A DNA stretch of 64,000 nucleotides from Streptomyces liliifuscus (GTDB taxonomy: Bacteria > Actinomycetota > Actinomycetes > Streptomycetales > Streptomycetaceae): contig NZ_CP066831.1 of assembly GCF_016598615.1 (NCBI RefSeq), positions 4,898,001 to 4,962,000 on the forward strand, written 5' to 3'. Below the pieces are notes generated by a model. The model ran no database searches and was not told the origin of the DNA. It saw only the letters and a program-made list of their open reading frames with translations. The position numbers and the translations under genes were made by a program. How positions within the stretch are numbered: the stretch's first letter is position 1; every line of letters starts with the position of its first letter. Shown here piece after piece: positions 9,401-16,831 of this stretch.

Positions 9401-9441
9401 GAGGACAGGCCCCGGCGCCTCAGGGCGCCGGGGCCCTCCTC
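9401..9441 (-). terminator. strong GC hairpin downstream of dmdR1
   Basis: Core 12-bp perfect stem GGCCCCGGCGCC / GGCGCCGGGGCC with loop TCAG, extended by GAGGA / TCCTC. It is placed to stop leftward transcription from dmdR1 before it enters the hydrolase promoter. Confidence 0.65.
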
Positions 9442-9686
9442 ATGTCCGCGGCACATCCTCCCGCCCCCTCCCCGACCGCGCACCGGCGCCGCTGCCGCCA
9501 CGGTCAAGAGCCCTCAGGTCATATGCCTCTCGCGACAGCCTCGCACGCAAACGGCCCGACCGCTGCGATTCCGCGCACTGAATCTTCATTTCTGAGCGAA
9601 CAACGAGGTGGGACAACTGGGTTGTGTGTTACGGGAGTTGATGACGGTCCCGCAAACAGCCAGGGCAGCACAGGGGCGCCCCGAAA

Positions 9687-9706
9687 GGGGCGCGGGGAAC
9701 TGCGCG
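9687..9706 (+). repeat. dispersed intergenic repeat, copy 4, with GAAA hairpin
   Basis: Preceded by GCGCCCC GAAA GGGGCGC, a perfect 7-bp stem closed by a GNRA-type GAAA tetraloop, just past the end of dmdR1. The element probably works as a terminator or mRNA-end stabiliser. Confidence 0.8.
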
Positions 9707-9754
9707 ACAAGCCCCCACCGCCCGCGGACGAAGAACCCGCAGCCAAGCGGAGCG

Positions 9755-10447
9755 CTACCGCTTCGCGACGAAAACGTGCGAAGCCACGTCCGCCTCCAGC
9801 TCCGCCGCTTCACCGCCACTGCCGACCAGCACCCCGCCCGCGGACTCCGTCACACTGACGACGGACCCGGGCTGCACGCCCGCCCTCCGCAGCGTGTACA
9901 TCAGCTGCGCGTCCGTCTGGATCGGCTCACCGATGCGGCGGACGACGACCGTCTTGCCGTCGAGCCCGGGGTCGAGATCGGCCAGCGACACCATGCCCGC
10001 GTCCAGGAAGGGGTCCGCCCCGTCCTTCTCGCCCAGCTCCTCCAGGCCCGGGATCGGGTTGCCGTACGGCGACTCGGTGGGGTGGCGCAGTAGTTCGAGC
10101 ACGCGCCGCTCGACCGCCTCGCTCATCACGTGCTCCCAGCGGCAGGCCTCGGCGTGGACCTGCTCCCACTCCAGACCGATCACGTCGACGAGCAGACACT
10201 CGGCGAGGCGGTGCTTGCGCATCACGCGTGTGGCGAGCCTGCGGCCCTCGTCCGTGAGCTCCAGGTGCCGGTCGCTGGCGACGGACACCAGGCCGTCGCG
10301 CTCCATGCGTGCCACGGTCTGGCTGACCGTCGGCCCGCTCTGGTCGAGCCGCTCGGCGATCCGGGCGCGCATGGGGACCACACCTTCCTCCTCCAGCTCG
10401 AGGATGGTGCGGAGATACATCTCCGTGGTGTCGATCAGTCCGGACAT
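9755..10447 (-). CDS. dmdR1: DtxR/IdeR-family iron-dependent repressor DmdR1
   Basis: Protein of 230 residues, the usual length of the family. N-terminal winged helix (3-65), dimerisation and metal domain (66-140), and C-terminal SH3-like domain. All DtxR metal ligands are present at the same numbers as in the diphtheria protein: M10, C102, E105 and H106 for the regulatory site and H79, E83 and H98 for the ancillary site. It should repress siderophore and iron-uptake genes when bound to Fe(II). Gene order (next to the SIS gene) matches S. coelicolor dmdR1. Start ATG 10447 gives MSGLIDTTEMY. I saw no 19-bp iron box in front of it. A long antisense ORF covers most of the gene. Confidence 0.88.
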   Translation of the reverse strand: MSGLIDTTEMYLRTILELEEEGVVPMRARIAERLDQSGPTVSQTVARMERDGLVSVASDRHLELTDEGRRLATRVMRKHRLAECLLVDVIGLEWEQVHAEACRWEHVMSEAVERRVLELLRHPTESPYGNPIPGLEELGEKDGADPFLDAGMVSLADLDPGLDGKTVVVRRIGEPIQTDAQLMYTLRRAGVQPGSVVSVTESAGGVLVGSGGEAAELEADVASHVFVAKR

Positions 10448-10535
10448 ACGTGCCCCTCGATTAGCTCTGCCGGAGGCTGAGTGGCTCACCGGCGTGTGCG
10501 CTGGCCCTGGCACCAATTCTGACGCATCCCACTGA
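9894..10535 (+). other. antisense open frame over dmdR1 (possible adm homologue)
   Basis: A 213-codon frame runs opposite dmdR1 and its promoter. In S. coelicolor a gene named adm was reported antisense to dmdR1 and said to affect siderophore and antibiotic production. The frame here is Ser/Arg-rich as expected of a GC-skewed shadow frame, and I see no good ribosome site. It is listed only because of that precedent. Confidence 0.2.
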
Positions 10536-10654
10536 CAACCGTGCCGCGCAGGTGAAACCGCGTGGTGACGAGTGCCGGCGCGAACGGCCGGACATGAGCT
10601 CGGCCGGGCGGGAACGGGGGCCCTCAGCACCCAGTGTCGCCCCTGCCGACCGTA

Positions 10655-10683
10655 TTGACACAGCACTGGTCCAGACCGCAACG
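10655..10683 (+). promoter_or_regulatory. nagS promoter with DasR-like operator
   Basis: TTGACA at 10655-10660 is a consensus -35 element, with a weak -10 about 18 bases on. Between them, ACTGGTCCAGACC (10665-10677) matches most of the DasR-responsive element ACTGGTCTAGACCACT. DasR is the GntR-type repressor of GlcNAc metabolism. Confidence 0.65.
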
Positions 10684-10730
10684 TGATCCGCGACACGAGC
10701 GGGTGTGGACGGGGAGAGAGGGCTTCGCGC

Positions 10731-11486
10731 ATGGGCGACAGCAAGCTGGCCGGGCAGTTCTTCGACGCCGCGATCGGCCTGCTGCAGCGGGTGCGGGACG
10801 AGGAGGCCGGGGCCGTCGAGGCTGCCGGGACGCTGATCGCCGACACGGTCGCCGACGGCGGACGGCTCTTCGCGTTCGGCGCCGGGCACTCGTCGCTGGC
10901 CGCGCAGGACCTGGTGTACCGGGCGGGCGGCCTCGCGCTGATGAACCTGCTCGCCGTGCCGGGTGCCGTCGGGGTGGACGTCGTGCCGGCGACGCTGGGC
11001 TCCGCGCTGGAGCGGGTCGACGGCCTGGCGAGCGCCGTCCTCGACACCAGCCCGGCGCGCGCCGGCGACGTACTCGTGATCGTCTCCCTGTCCGGGCGCA
11101 ACGCGCTGCCCGTGGAGATGGCGATGAACGCCCGTGCGCTGGGTCTCAAGGTCATCGGGGTCACGTCTGTGGCGTACGCCTCCGAGACGAAGTCCCGGCA
11201 CACCTCGGGTACGTATCTGAAGGACCACTGCGATGTGGTCCTCGACTCGAAGATCGCGATCGGTGACGCGGAGCTCACGCTCGACACCGTTCCGGCGCCC
11301 TTCGCGCCCGCCTCCACGGTGGTCACCTCCGCCCTCCTCCAGGCCGTCATGGCCACGGCGGCGGGCGCCCTCGCGGACCGCGGCATCGAGCCCCCGCTCC
11401 TGCGCTCGGGCAACGTGGACGGCGGCCACGAGTGGAACGGCCGCGTGTTCGAGGAGTACGGGGACCGGATCTTCTACCGCCGCTGA
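10731..11486 (+). CDS. nagS: SIS-domain aminosugar-phosphate enzyme, NagS-like
   Basis: Protein of 251 residues made of one SIS (sugar isomerase) domain: FAFGAGHSS phosphate-binding loop at about 45-53 and VSLSGRNALPVEMA at about 121-134. This is the UPF0309-type family. By position next to dmdR1 it corresponds to S. coelicolor SCO4393, which I recall as NagS, an enzyme acting on GlcNAc-6-phosphate and involved in aminosugar toxicity. The DasR-like site in its promoter fits that role. ATG 10731 was chosen, with GGGGAGAG upstream; the earlier GTG at 10683 lies within the promoter. Cytoplasmic. Confidence 0.78.
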   Translation: MGDSKLAGQFFDAAIGLLQRVRDEEAGAVEAAGTLIADTVADGGRLFAFGAGHSSLAAQDLVYRAGGLALMNLLAVPGAVGVDVVPATLGSALERVDGLASAVLDTSPARAGDVLVIVSLSGRNALPVEMAMNARALGLKVIGVTSVAYASETKSRHTSGTYLKDHCDVVLDSKIAIGDAELTLDTVPAPFAPASTVVTSALLQAVMATAAGALADRGIEPPLLRSGNVDGGHEWNGRVFEEYGDRIFYRR

Positions 11487-11560
11487 GCGCCCCGTGGAGT
11501 GCCCCGCGAAGCGCTCCACGGGAAAGGGCGTATCGAACCTGCGGGCCGCCCGTGGCTGAT

Positions 11561-11580
11561 CGCGCAGTTCCCCGCGCCCC
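11561..11580 (-). repeat. dispersed intergenic repeat, copy 5
   Basis: Reverse-complement copy at the head of a 393-bp gene-free stretch after nagS. Confidence 0.85.
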
Positions 11581-11609
11581 TAAAAGCCCCAGCCCGCCCG
11601 ACCACTTCC

Positions 11610-11790
11610 AGCCGGTCCGGCGTTTGAGGACGAGACCGCTGAGGCCGATCTCCCACGCACCCACCTCTCAGCCGGTCCGGCGTTTGAGGACGAGGCCGTT
11701 CAGGCCGATTTCCCACCCACCCACGGTCGACCCACCCACCCCCATCAGCCCCCCGCCCACCTCCCAGCCCGTCCGGCGTTTGAGGACGAG
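11610..11790. repeat. three copies of a 25-bp Streptomyces repeat
   Basis: Copies of the element containing TCCGGCGTTTGAGGACGAG begin at 11610, 11670 and 11766; the first two are exactly 60 bp apart. The rest of this gap (11487-11879) is C-rich and holds no gene that I can support. A variant of the element appears reversed near 42315. Confidence 0.8.
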
Positions 11791-11846
11791 CGCGGTGGCG
11801 CGATGCGGGGGTTCGGGGGCGGAGCCCCTGAGTCAGGGACGGGAAT

Positions 11847-11866
11847 GGGTAGGGGCGGCGGGGGCG
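11847..11866 (+). repeat. 20-bp G-rich repeat
   Basis: GGGTAGGGGCGGCGGGGGCG, identical to 42437-42456 and inverted relative to 42253-42272. It lies just before the end of the leftward PAS gene. Confidence 0.75.
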
Positions 11867-11879
11867 AGGAAACCCCCGC

Positions 11880-13286
11880 TCAACCCCTCCGTTCCAGCGT
11901 CTCCCCCAGGTCCAGGGCCGTGGCGATGCGGACGGCGACGTCCTCGGCGTACGTGGCGTCGAGCCGCTCGAACTGCGTACGACTGGCCCCACGCAGAAAC
12001 GTGACGACACCCAACGTCCGCCCCCGACTGCGCAGAACCGCACACAGCGCATGGACGGAGTCCGCGGGCCACTGCCGGGCAACGGCCCACTCCCGCGCCC
12101 GCTCGGGCTCACCGGCCCCCGCCCCCGCACGCGCAGCCCCCGCACTGGCCCGCACGGACCCGATCCGCTCCACGCACTGGAGCGCCGGATGCCCGTCGGC
12201 GTACCGCACGGGCAGCCCCGCCCGCCCCGCGGGAAGGCTCGGCCCCGGCGCCCCGGAGGGCGTGGCGGCGGCCCGTACGAGCCGGACCGGCCCCTCGCCG
12301 TCGGGCACGGAGCCACCGGCCACCCGGTCGATGAGCGCGTGGTCGGCGAAGCCGGCCAGCGCGAAGTCGAGGTGGATGCTCGCCGCCTCGGCCGGGTCCT
12401 CGCACTCGGCGGCGGCCCGCGCGGCCCGGTGCAGCTGGTTGGTCCTGAACCGCAGGAGCGCCGCCTCCTGCTCGGTCTGCTTGGCCTCGGTCACGTCCTG
12501 GAAGAGCCAGCCCACCCCGAGCGGAACCGGTTCTTCCGCGAGCGGCGAGGCGAGCCGCAGGAACCCGCTGCGCCAGCACCGCCGCTGTTCGCCCTCGGCG
12601 GTCCGCACGGTCACCCACATCTCGGCGGGCGCGGGCGGAGCGCCCTCCGCGAGGACGTGCGTGAGCGCGCTCTCCAGCTCCTCCACGCCCTGCGCGAGGA
12701 GCTCACCCAGGGGGCGCCCCAGTACGGCCGTACGCCCCGCGCCGAACGCGCGCGCCGCGTGCGCGTTGACGACGGCGGGCCGCAGATCGGCGTCGACGAG
12801 CACGACGCCCCAGGAGGCGTCGTCGAACAGCGCCTCGCTCAGCGCGATCGACCGCTCCAGATCGATCTGCGCGTGCACCTCGCTGAAGGCGCAGTACACC
12901 CCGGCCGGTTTCCCGTCGGGACCCGGCACCGCGGCGGACTGGGTCCGTACGAGCACCCGGCCGCCGTCCTTGGTGAGCAGCGCGAACTCATGGACCTGCC
13001 GTCCGGGTGCCTGCATCGCGGAGAGCAGCCGGCCCTCGACCTCCTCGGCGTCCGCGGGCCGTACGGCCCAGCCTGCGAACCCCTGCCGTCCGACCGCCTC
13101 GGCCGCGCTCCAGCCGAGGATCCGCTCCGCCTCCCGGTTCCAGTGCGTCACCACTCCGTCGGCGTCGAACGCGCACAGCGCCGCGTCCATCCCGTCGAGC
13201 AGAGCGGCGAGCAGATCGGCCCCGTCCCGCTCGGGCTCCTGCGGCCCGAGCTCGTCCGTGGTCCCGCTACGCCGGGAAGCACTCAC
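11880..13286 (-). CDS. PAS-PAS-GAF sensor protein without an output domain
   Basis: Protein of 468 residues. PAS 1 at about 25-140 (MDAALCAFDADGVVTHWN, AERILGWSAAEAVG), PAS 2 at about 150-275 (ALFDDASWGVVLVDADLRP, WLFQDVTEAKQ), a short coiled link, and a GAF-like domain at about 285-460 (LGVVTFLRG). In streptomycetes this order usually precedes a PP2C/RsbU phosphatase; here the protein stops after GAF (LDLGETLERRG). So it is either a sensor that works through a partner or a shortened relative of an RsbU protein. ATG 13286 is preceded by AGGTGAG. It is divergent from the ECF sigma factor gene, which may be its functional neighbour. Confidence 0.75.
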   Translation of the reverse strand: MSASRRSGTTDELGPQEPERDGADLLAALLDGMDAALCAFDADGVVTHWNREAERILGWSAAEAVGRQGFAGWAVRPADAEEVEGRLLSAMQAPGRQVHEFALLTKDGGRVLVRTQSAAVPGPDGKPAGVYCAFSEVHAQIDLERSIALSEALFDDASWGVVLVDADLRPAVVNAHAARAFGAGRTAVLGRPLGELLAQGVEELESALTHVLAEGAPPAPAEMWVTVRTAEGEQRRCWRSGFLRLASPLAEEPVPLGVGWLFQDVTEAKQTEQEAALLRFRTNQLHRAARAAAECEDPAEAASIHLDFALAGFADHALIDRVAGGSVPDGEGPVRLVRAAATPSGAPGPSLPAGRAGLPVRYADGHPALQCVERIGSVRASAGAARAGAGAGEPERAREWAVARQWPADSVHALCAVLRSRGRTLGVVTFLRGASRTQFERLDATYAEDVAVRIATALDLGETLERRG

Positions 13287-13543
13287 CTGGCACCCCCTGC
13301 AGGCCGTGTCGGCGTGTCCTGCGCGGTGTGCCCGCGCGTCTGATCACTCACTTCACTCACTACGAATCACTCACTAGGAATCATTCAACTCGAACGTGAC
13401 GCAGCCCACATCTGGTTCCCACAAGATTGAGGAAATCGTTGTGTGGACCCCATCGGACCCAGGTCGGCGGCGCGAACGCTGTCGGCGGCTCTCACCAAGT
13501 ACGGGGTGAGACCGCCGACCGGCGGTCCGGAGACGGAGGTCCC

Positions 13544-14095
13544 ATGACACCCGGCCTGGGCGACGAGGAGCTGCTGGGCCGCACGGCGCGCGACCCGGCC
13601 TCCTTCGAGCCACTGGTGGAGCGGCATTCGGCTGCCCTGCACGGATATTTCGCGCGCCGCGCGCCCGGGGCCGCCGACGATCTGCTCGCCGAGCTGTGGC
13701 TCCAGGCGTACGCGACGCGACGCGGTTTCGACCCGGCCCGCGGTTCCGTACGGGCATGGCTGTTCGGCGTGGCCAGGAACGTGCTCTCCACCCACTGGCG
13801 GCGGCTCGCGTCGAGGCGCCCCGACCTCCCGCGGTCCACCGACGACGACCCCTGGGAGGCCGTGGACGACCGGCTCGTCGCGGAGGCCGTGGCCCCCAGA
13901 CTGCGCGAGCTCCTCGCGAGGCTCCCCTCCGACGAACGCGAGCTGCTGCTCCTGGTCGCCTGGGAGCAGCTGACGCCCAGCGAGGCCGCGGCCGTGGTCG
14001 GCATCCCCGCCGCGACGGCCCGCACCCGTCTGCACCGCGCCCGCAACCGCATGCGCGCGGGCTCGCCCTTCGACCTGACCGGAGACCCGAAATGA
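13544..14095 (+). CDS. ECF-type RNA polymerase sigma factor
   Basis: Protein of 183 residues with sigma region 2 (ADDLLAELWLQAYATR, AWLFGVARNVLSTHWRR) at about 40-90 and region 4 (LARLPSDERELLLLVAWEQ, then LTPSEAAAVVGIPAATARTR) at about 120-170. GGAGGT four bases before ATG 13544 fixes the start; the upstream ORF extension is not used. The next gene overlaps by ATGA and encodes a membrane protein of the class often found with this type of sigma factor, so that protein may act as its regulator. A direct target is not visible. Confidence 0.88.
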   Translation: MTPGLGDEELLGRTARDPASFEPLVERHSAALHGYFARRAPGAADDLLAELWLQAYATRRGFDPARGSVRAWLFGVARNVLSTHWRRLASRRPDLPRSTDDDPWEAVDDRLVAEAVAPRLRELLARLPSDERELLLLVAWEQLTPSEAAAVVGIPAATARTRLHRARNRMRAGSPFDLTGDPK

Positions 14096-15132
14096 CCGAT
14101 ACGACGGAACGCGACGACTTTCTCGACTTCCCGGGCGCCGACGAGCTGGTCGGGGCCGGATCCGTGGCCCCGCCGTCACCCGGCAGGATCGCGGCCGTAC
14201 GCGAAATACTGGCCCTCGTCGCGGATCGCGAGACCGAGCGGATGTCGGCCTCGGCGCCCGAGGGAGTGCTGCCGACCGCCGTGGCGGGGCGAGGGGGCCC
14301 CAAGGCATCCCTCCCGCCTCCGGAGGATGCCCTGGTCGTCCTCCGGCCCGGAGACGGAGACCCGTCGTGGACCGCGGCGCGCGGGAGCCGCGGCGCGCGG
14401 CGCCGGCGGGTGCTGATCGCCGCCGCGGCGGTGGCCGCGATCACCGTGGGCGCGGTCCTGTATCCGGTGCTGGACGTGGGCGACAAGCCGCCGTCCACCG
14501 CCTCGGCGGCGGCCACGTTCCTGAACGAGATGGCGGAGGTCTCGGCGGAGTCGTCGGCGACGCACGCGAAGTACTGGAAGGTGGGCACGGAGGGGGAGAA
14601 GGCCGGCACGAAGTGGAAGTCGACCGTGTACTTCGACCGCGCGGGCCGCACCTGGGAGCTGAACCAGGCAACCGGCAAGCCGGAGCCGAAGCGGGACAGG
14701 ACCAAGTGGCCGGTGGGCGACAAGTACCTCGCCTGGTCCGAACTCGACAAGCTCCCCACCGACCAGAAGCGGCTCACGGCCCTCTTCCCGAAGGATGCCG
14801 CCATGCGCTTCTCCCAGGCCGCCGAACTGCTGGGGGACTCGCCCGCGCGCCCCGAGCTGCGTGCCGCGCTGTTCCGGATCATCGCGGACAGTCCGTCGGT
14901 GACGCTGACTCCCCGGGCGAAGGACCACAAGGGGCGTCGGGGCACCGCCGTCCAATACCGGCGGATGAGGACGGAGACCTTCCCCGACGGCCGGACGGTG
15001 ACGTACCTGGAGTACCGGCACTGCATCGTCGATCCGAAGACCGCCCGCGTGCTGGAGGCCTCGTACGCGCCCAACAAATCCCTGGTCTACAGCCTCTGGC
15101 TGGAGGTCGGCCCGACCGATCGCCTCGGCTGA
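14092..15132 (+). CDS. CU044_5270-family membrane protein, probable sigma-factor partner
   Basis: Protein of 346 residues. About 105 cytoplasmic residues, an Arg-rich stop (RGARRRR), one transmembrane helix (VLIAAAAVAAITVGAVLYPV, about 104-123), then an extracytoplasmic domain of about 220 residues with STVYFDRAGRTWEL and TYLEYRHCIVDPKT strands. This is the family named CU044_5270, typically cotranscribed with ECF sigma factors. The N-terminal part is short but could bind the sigma factor, as anti-sigma factors do; no zinc HxxxCxxC motif is seen. Start in the ATGA overlap. Confidence 0.75.
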   Translation: MTDTTERDDFLDFPGADELVGAGSVAPPSPGRIAAVREILALVADRETERMSASAPEGVLPTAVAGRGGPKASLPPPEDALVVLRPGDGDPSWTAARGSRGARRRRVLIAAAAVAAITVGAVLYPVLDVGDKPPSTASAAATFLNEMAEVSAESSATHAKYWKVGTEGEKAGTKWKSTVYFDRAGRTWELNQATGKPEPKRDRTKWPVGDKYLAWSELDKLPTDQKRLTALFPKDAAMRFSQAAELLGDSPARPELRAALFRIIADSPSVTLTPRAKDHKGRRGTAVQYRRMRTETFPDGRTVTYLEYRHCIVDPKTARVLEASYAPNKSLVYSLWLEVGPTDRLG

Positions 15133-15188
15133 CCTGCGGCCCTGGGGCGGTGGACGTCCGGCCGTCCGGCCACTGTCCCGAAAAACAG

Positions 15189-15217
15189 TTGAGGGATGCG
15201 GATCGGGTTCCTAGTGT
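15189..15217 (+). promoter_or_regulatory. sigma-70-type promoter of the RNA interval
   Basis: TTGAGG (15189-15194), 17-bp spacer, TAGTGT (15212-15217): one of the best HrdB-type promoters in the window. Transcription should start near 15224, a few bases before the strong Shine-Dalgarno sequence. Confidence 0.6.
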
Positions 15218-15249
15218 GTGTCGCACGCCGAAAGGAGGTGATCGGGTAC

Positions 15250-15288
15250 ATGTCTGAAACCCGGACCAGCGAGGTGGCTGCGGGCTAG
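15250..15288 (+). CDS. 12-codon ORF with near-complete anti-Shine-Dalgarno match
   Basis: ATG to TAG encodes MSETRTSEVAAG. The preceding GAAAGGAGGTGATC (15230-15243) matches 14 consecutive bases complementary to the 3' end of 16S rRNA. No ordinary gene follows in frame. It may be a translated leader, or the match may serve to bind ribosomes for another reason (for example in a small RNA). Confidence 0.55.
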   Translation: MSETRTSEVAAG

Positions 15289-15369
15289 CGGCCCGTCACC
15301 ACATTCAGTGCGGTGCCGGACCAGCGCGTGAGACGAGCGTGCAGCCGGCCCAATCTCAAGCAGTCACCC

Positions 15370-15434
15370 GACCCGCGAGCTCGCCGGTAAGTCCGGCCGG
15401 CTCCCTCCTCGGAGGGAACCAGAGTTCGCGGGTC
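15370..15434 (+). ncRNA. predicted three-way-junction RNA element
   Basis: Closing stem 15370-15382 with 15422-15434: 13 pairs including one G-U. Inside it are two hairpins: GCCGG TAAGT CCGGC (15383-15397) and TCCCTC CTCG GAGGGA (15402-15417). All helices are exact, and the strand after the junction is not U-rich. It lies between the 12-codon ORF and the leader peptide. It resembles no riboswitch that I know. Confidence 0.55.
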
Positions 15435-15447
15435 GTCTGCGTCACGG

Positions 15448-15478
15448 GTCATCTGGGTTTCGAGTCATCTGGGTTTCG
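15448..15478 (+). repeat. 15-bp direct repeat
   Basis: GTCATCTGGGTTTCG at 15448-15462 and again at 15464-15478, one base apart. It sits about 45 bp upstream of the leader-peptide promoter and could be a tandem regulator site. Confidence 0.6.
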
Positions 15479-15533
15479 CAGGTTTGTGAGGCACGGCACT
15501 GGCGTATTGGGCGAGCCGGAGTACGCTTGCGCC

Positions 15534-15611
15534 ATGCTTCCGATGCTCGTTCGACGCCGACACGTGGACTACGTGCGCGTCACGAGCATGGGCTGTCGGC
15601 CTTCCGCCTGA
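15534..15611 (+). CDS. putative actinobacterial leader peptide (RRHVD...C type)
   Basis: Peptide of 25 residues with the core RRRHVDYVRVTSMGCRP. Short peptides with an R-R-H-V/I-D core, R-V-x-S and a Cys close to the C-terminus are annotated in streptomycetes as putative leader peptides, many before sulfur-metabolism genes. TACGCT at 15522-15527 ends six bases before the ATG, so the transcript may be leaderless. The next gene starts about 80-95 bases on. Stalling at the Cys codon when cysteine is scarce could control that gene; this is inference. Confidence 0.65.
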   Translation: MLPMLVRRRHVDYVRVTSMGCRPSA

Positions 15612-15705
15612 CCTCAGCCCCCTTCAGCTCTCTCACCTGGCACCCGTGGCCCCCGCCCCACCCTCGGCGGCCGCCCCGGGCCCGTAACCCATGCGGACGC
15701 ACACC

Positions 15706-16731
15706 ATGACGAACCCGTTGAATCAGCCGTATCAGCAGCTTCCGATCATTGATCTCTCCGCGGCCGGCCGCGGGCCGCAGGCGCGTGCGCTGCTGCACGC
15801 GCAGTTGCACAGTGCCGCGCACGACGTGGGGTTCTTCCAGCTCGTGGGGCACGGGGTGAGCGAGGCCGAGACTGCCGCCCTGCTCGACGCGATGCACCGC
15901 TTCTTCGCGCTTCCCGAGGCGGACCGGCTCGCGATCGACAACATCAACTCGCCGCATTTCCGCGGCTATACGCGGACCGGCGACGAGCGCACCGGCGGCA
16001 GCCGGGACTGGCGCGACCAGCTCGACATAGGGGCGGAACGGCCCGCCCGGAGGCCCGGTCCCGGTGAGCCCGCGTACTGGTGGCTGGAGGGGCCCAACCA
16101 GTGGCCCGCCGCGCTGCCGGAGCTGCGTACCGCCGCGCTGGCGTGGATCGACCGGCTCAGCTCCGTCGCGGCGCGGCTCCTTCGTGAGCTGCTCACGGCC
16201 ATCGGCGCGCCCGCCGGTTTCTACGAGCCCGTGTTCGGCGAGCGTGCCCATCCCCATCTGAAGCTGGTCCGGTATCCGGGCAGTGCGGGGGACGGCGCGG
16301 GTCAGGGGGTCGGGGCGCACAAGGACTACGGGTTCCTGACGCTGCTGTTGCAGGACCAGGTGGGCGGGTTGCAGGTGCAGCGCGAGGACGGGCTGTTCCA
16401 CGACGTGCCGCCGATCCCGGGTGCGTTCGTGGTGAACCTGGGCGAGCTGCTCGAAGTGGCCACCGACGGGTATCTCGTCGCCACCAATCACCGGGTGGTG
16501 AGCCCGGCAGGAGCCACCGAGCGGTTCTCCGTTCCCTTCTTCTACAACCCCCGGCTCGACGCCCGGATCGAGCCGCTGCCCTTCCCGTACGCCTCCGCCG
16601 CACCCGGGGTGACGAGCGACCCGGCGAACCCGCTCTTCGCGGAGTACGGACGCAACGAGCTGAAGGGCAAGCTGCGGGCGCATCCGCTGGTCGCGGCCCG
16701 CCATCACGCGGAGCTGCTGGTCCCGGCGTGA
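15706..16731 (+). CDS. isopenicillin N synthase-like 2-oxoglutarate/Fe(II) oxygenase
   Basis: Protein of 341 residues (346 if ATG 15691 is used; neither has a strong ribosome site). N-terminal DIOX_N-like part (LPIIDLS, DVGFFQLVGHGV) and double-stranded beta-helix with iron ligands H205 and D207 (GAHKDYGFLTLLLQD) and H262 (ATNHRVVSP), and the co-substrate RxS pair R273/S275 (ERFSVPFFYNP). It is therefore likely an active non-haem Fe(II) dioxygenase using 2-oxoglutarate; the substrate is unknown. The leader peptide just upstream hints at a link with sulfur or cysteine supply. It converges on citrate synthase. Confidence 0.8.
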   Translation: MTNPLNQPYQQLPIIDLSAAGRGPQARALLHAQLHSAAHDVGFFQLVGHGVSEAETAALLDAMHRFFALPEADRLAIDNINSPHFRGYTRTGDERTGGSRDWRDQLDIGAERPARRPGPGEPAYWWLEGPNQWPAALPELRTAALAWIDRLSSVAARLLRELLTAIGAPAGFYEPVFGERAHPHLKLVRYPGSAGDGAGQGVGAHKDYGFLTLLLQDQVGGLQVQREDGLFHDVPPIPGAFVVNLGELLEVATDGYLVATNHRVVSPAGATERFSVPFFYNPRLDARIEPLPFPYASAAPGVTSDPANPLFAEYGRNELKGKLRAHPLVAARHHAELLVPA

Positions 16732-16764
16732 CGCGCATGACCCCCATGCCCCGCGCAGGACAGG

Positions 16765-16794
16765 TGTGGCGGCTCCCCATGGAGAGCCGCCACA
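16765..16794. terminator. bidirectional terminator hairpin
   Basis: 11-bp perfect stem TGTGGCGGCTC / GAGCCGCCACA with an 8-nt loop, in the 100-bp gap between the convergent oxygenase and citrate synthase genes. Confidence 0.7.
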
Positions 16795-16831
16795 TGGGCC
16801 GTGCGCACATGTGCTGGGCACACACGAGAAA

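Noticed and set aside
10448..10730. Iron box for DmdR1 autoregulation
   Set aside because: No sequence close to TTAGGTTAGGCTAACCTAA on either strand.
15370..15434. tRNA or tRNA-like gene
   Set aside because: It has two inner arms only, a 13-bp closing stem and none of the invariant tRNA bases.
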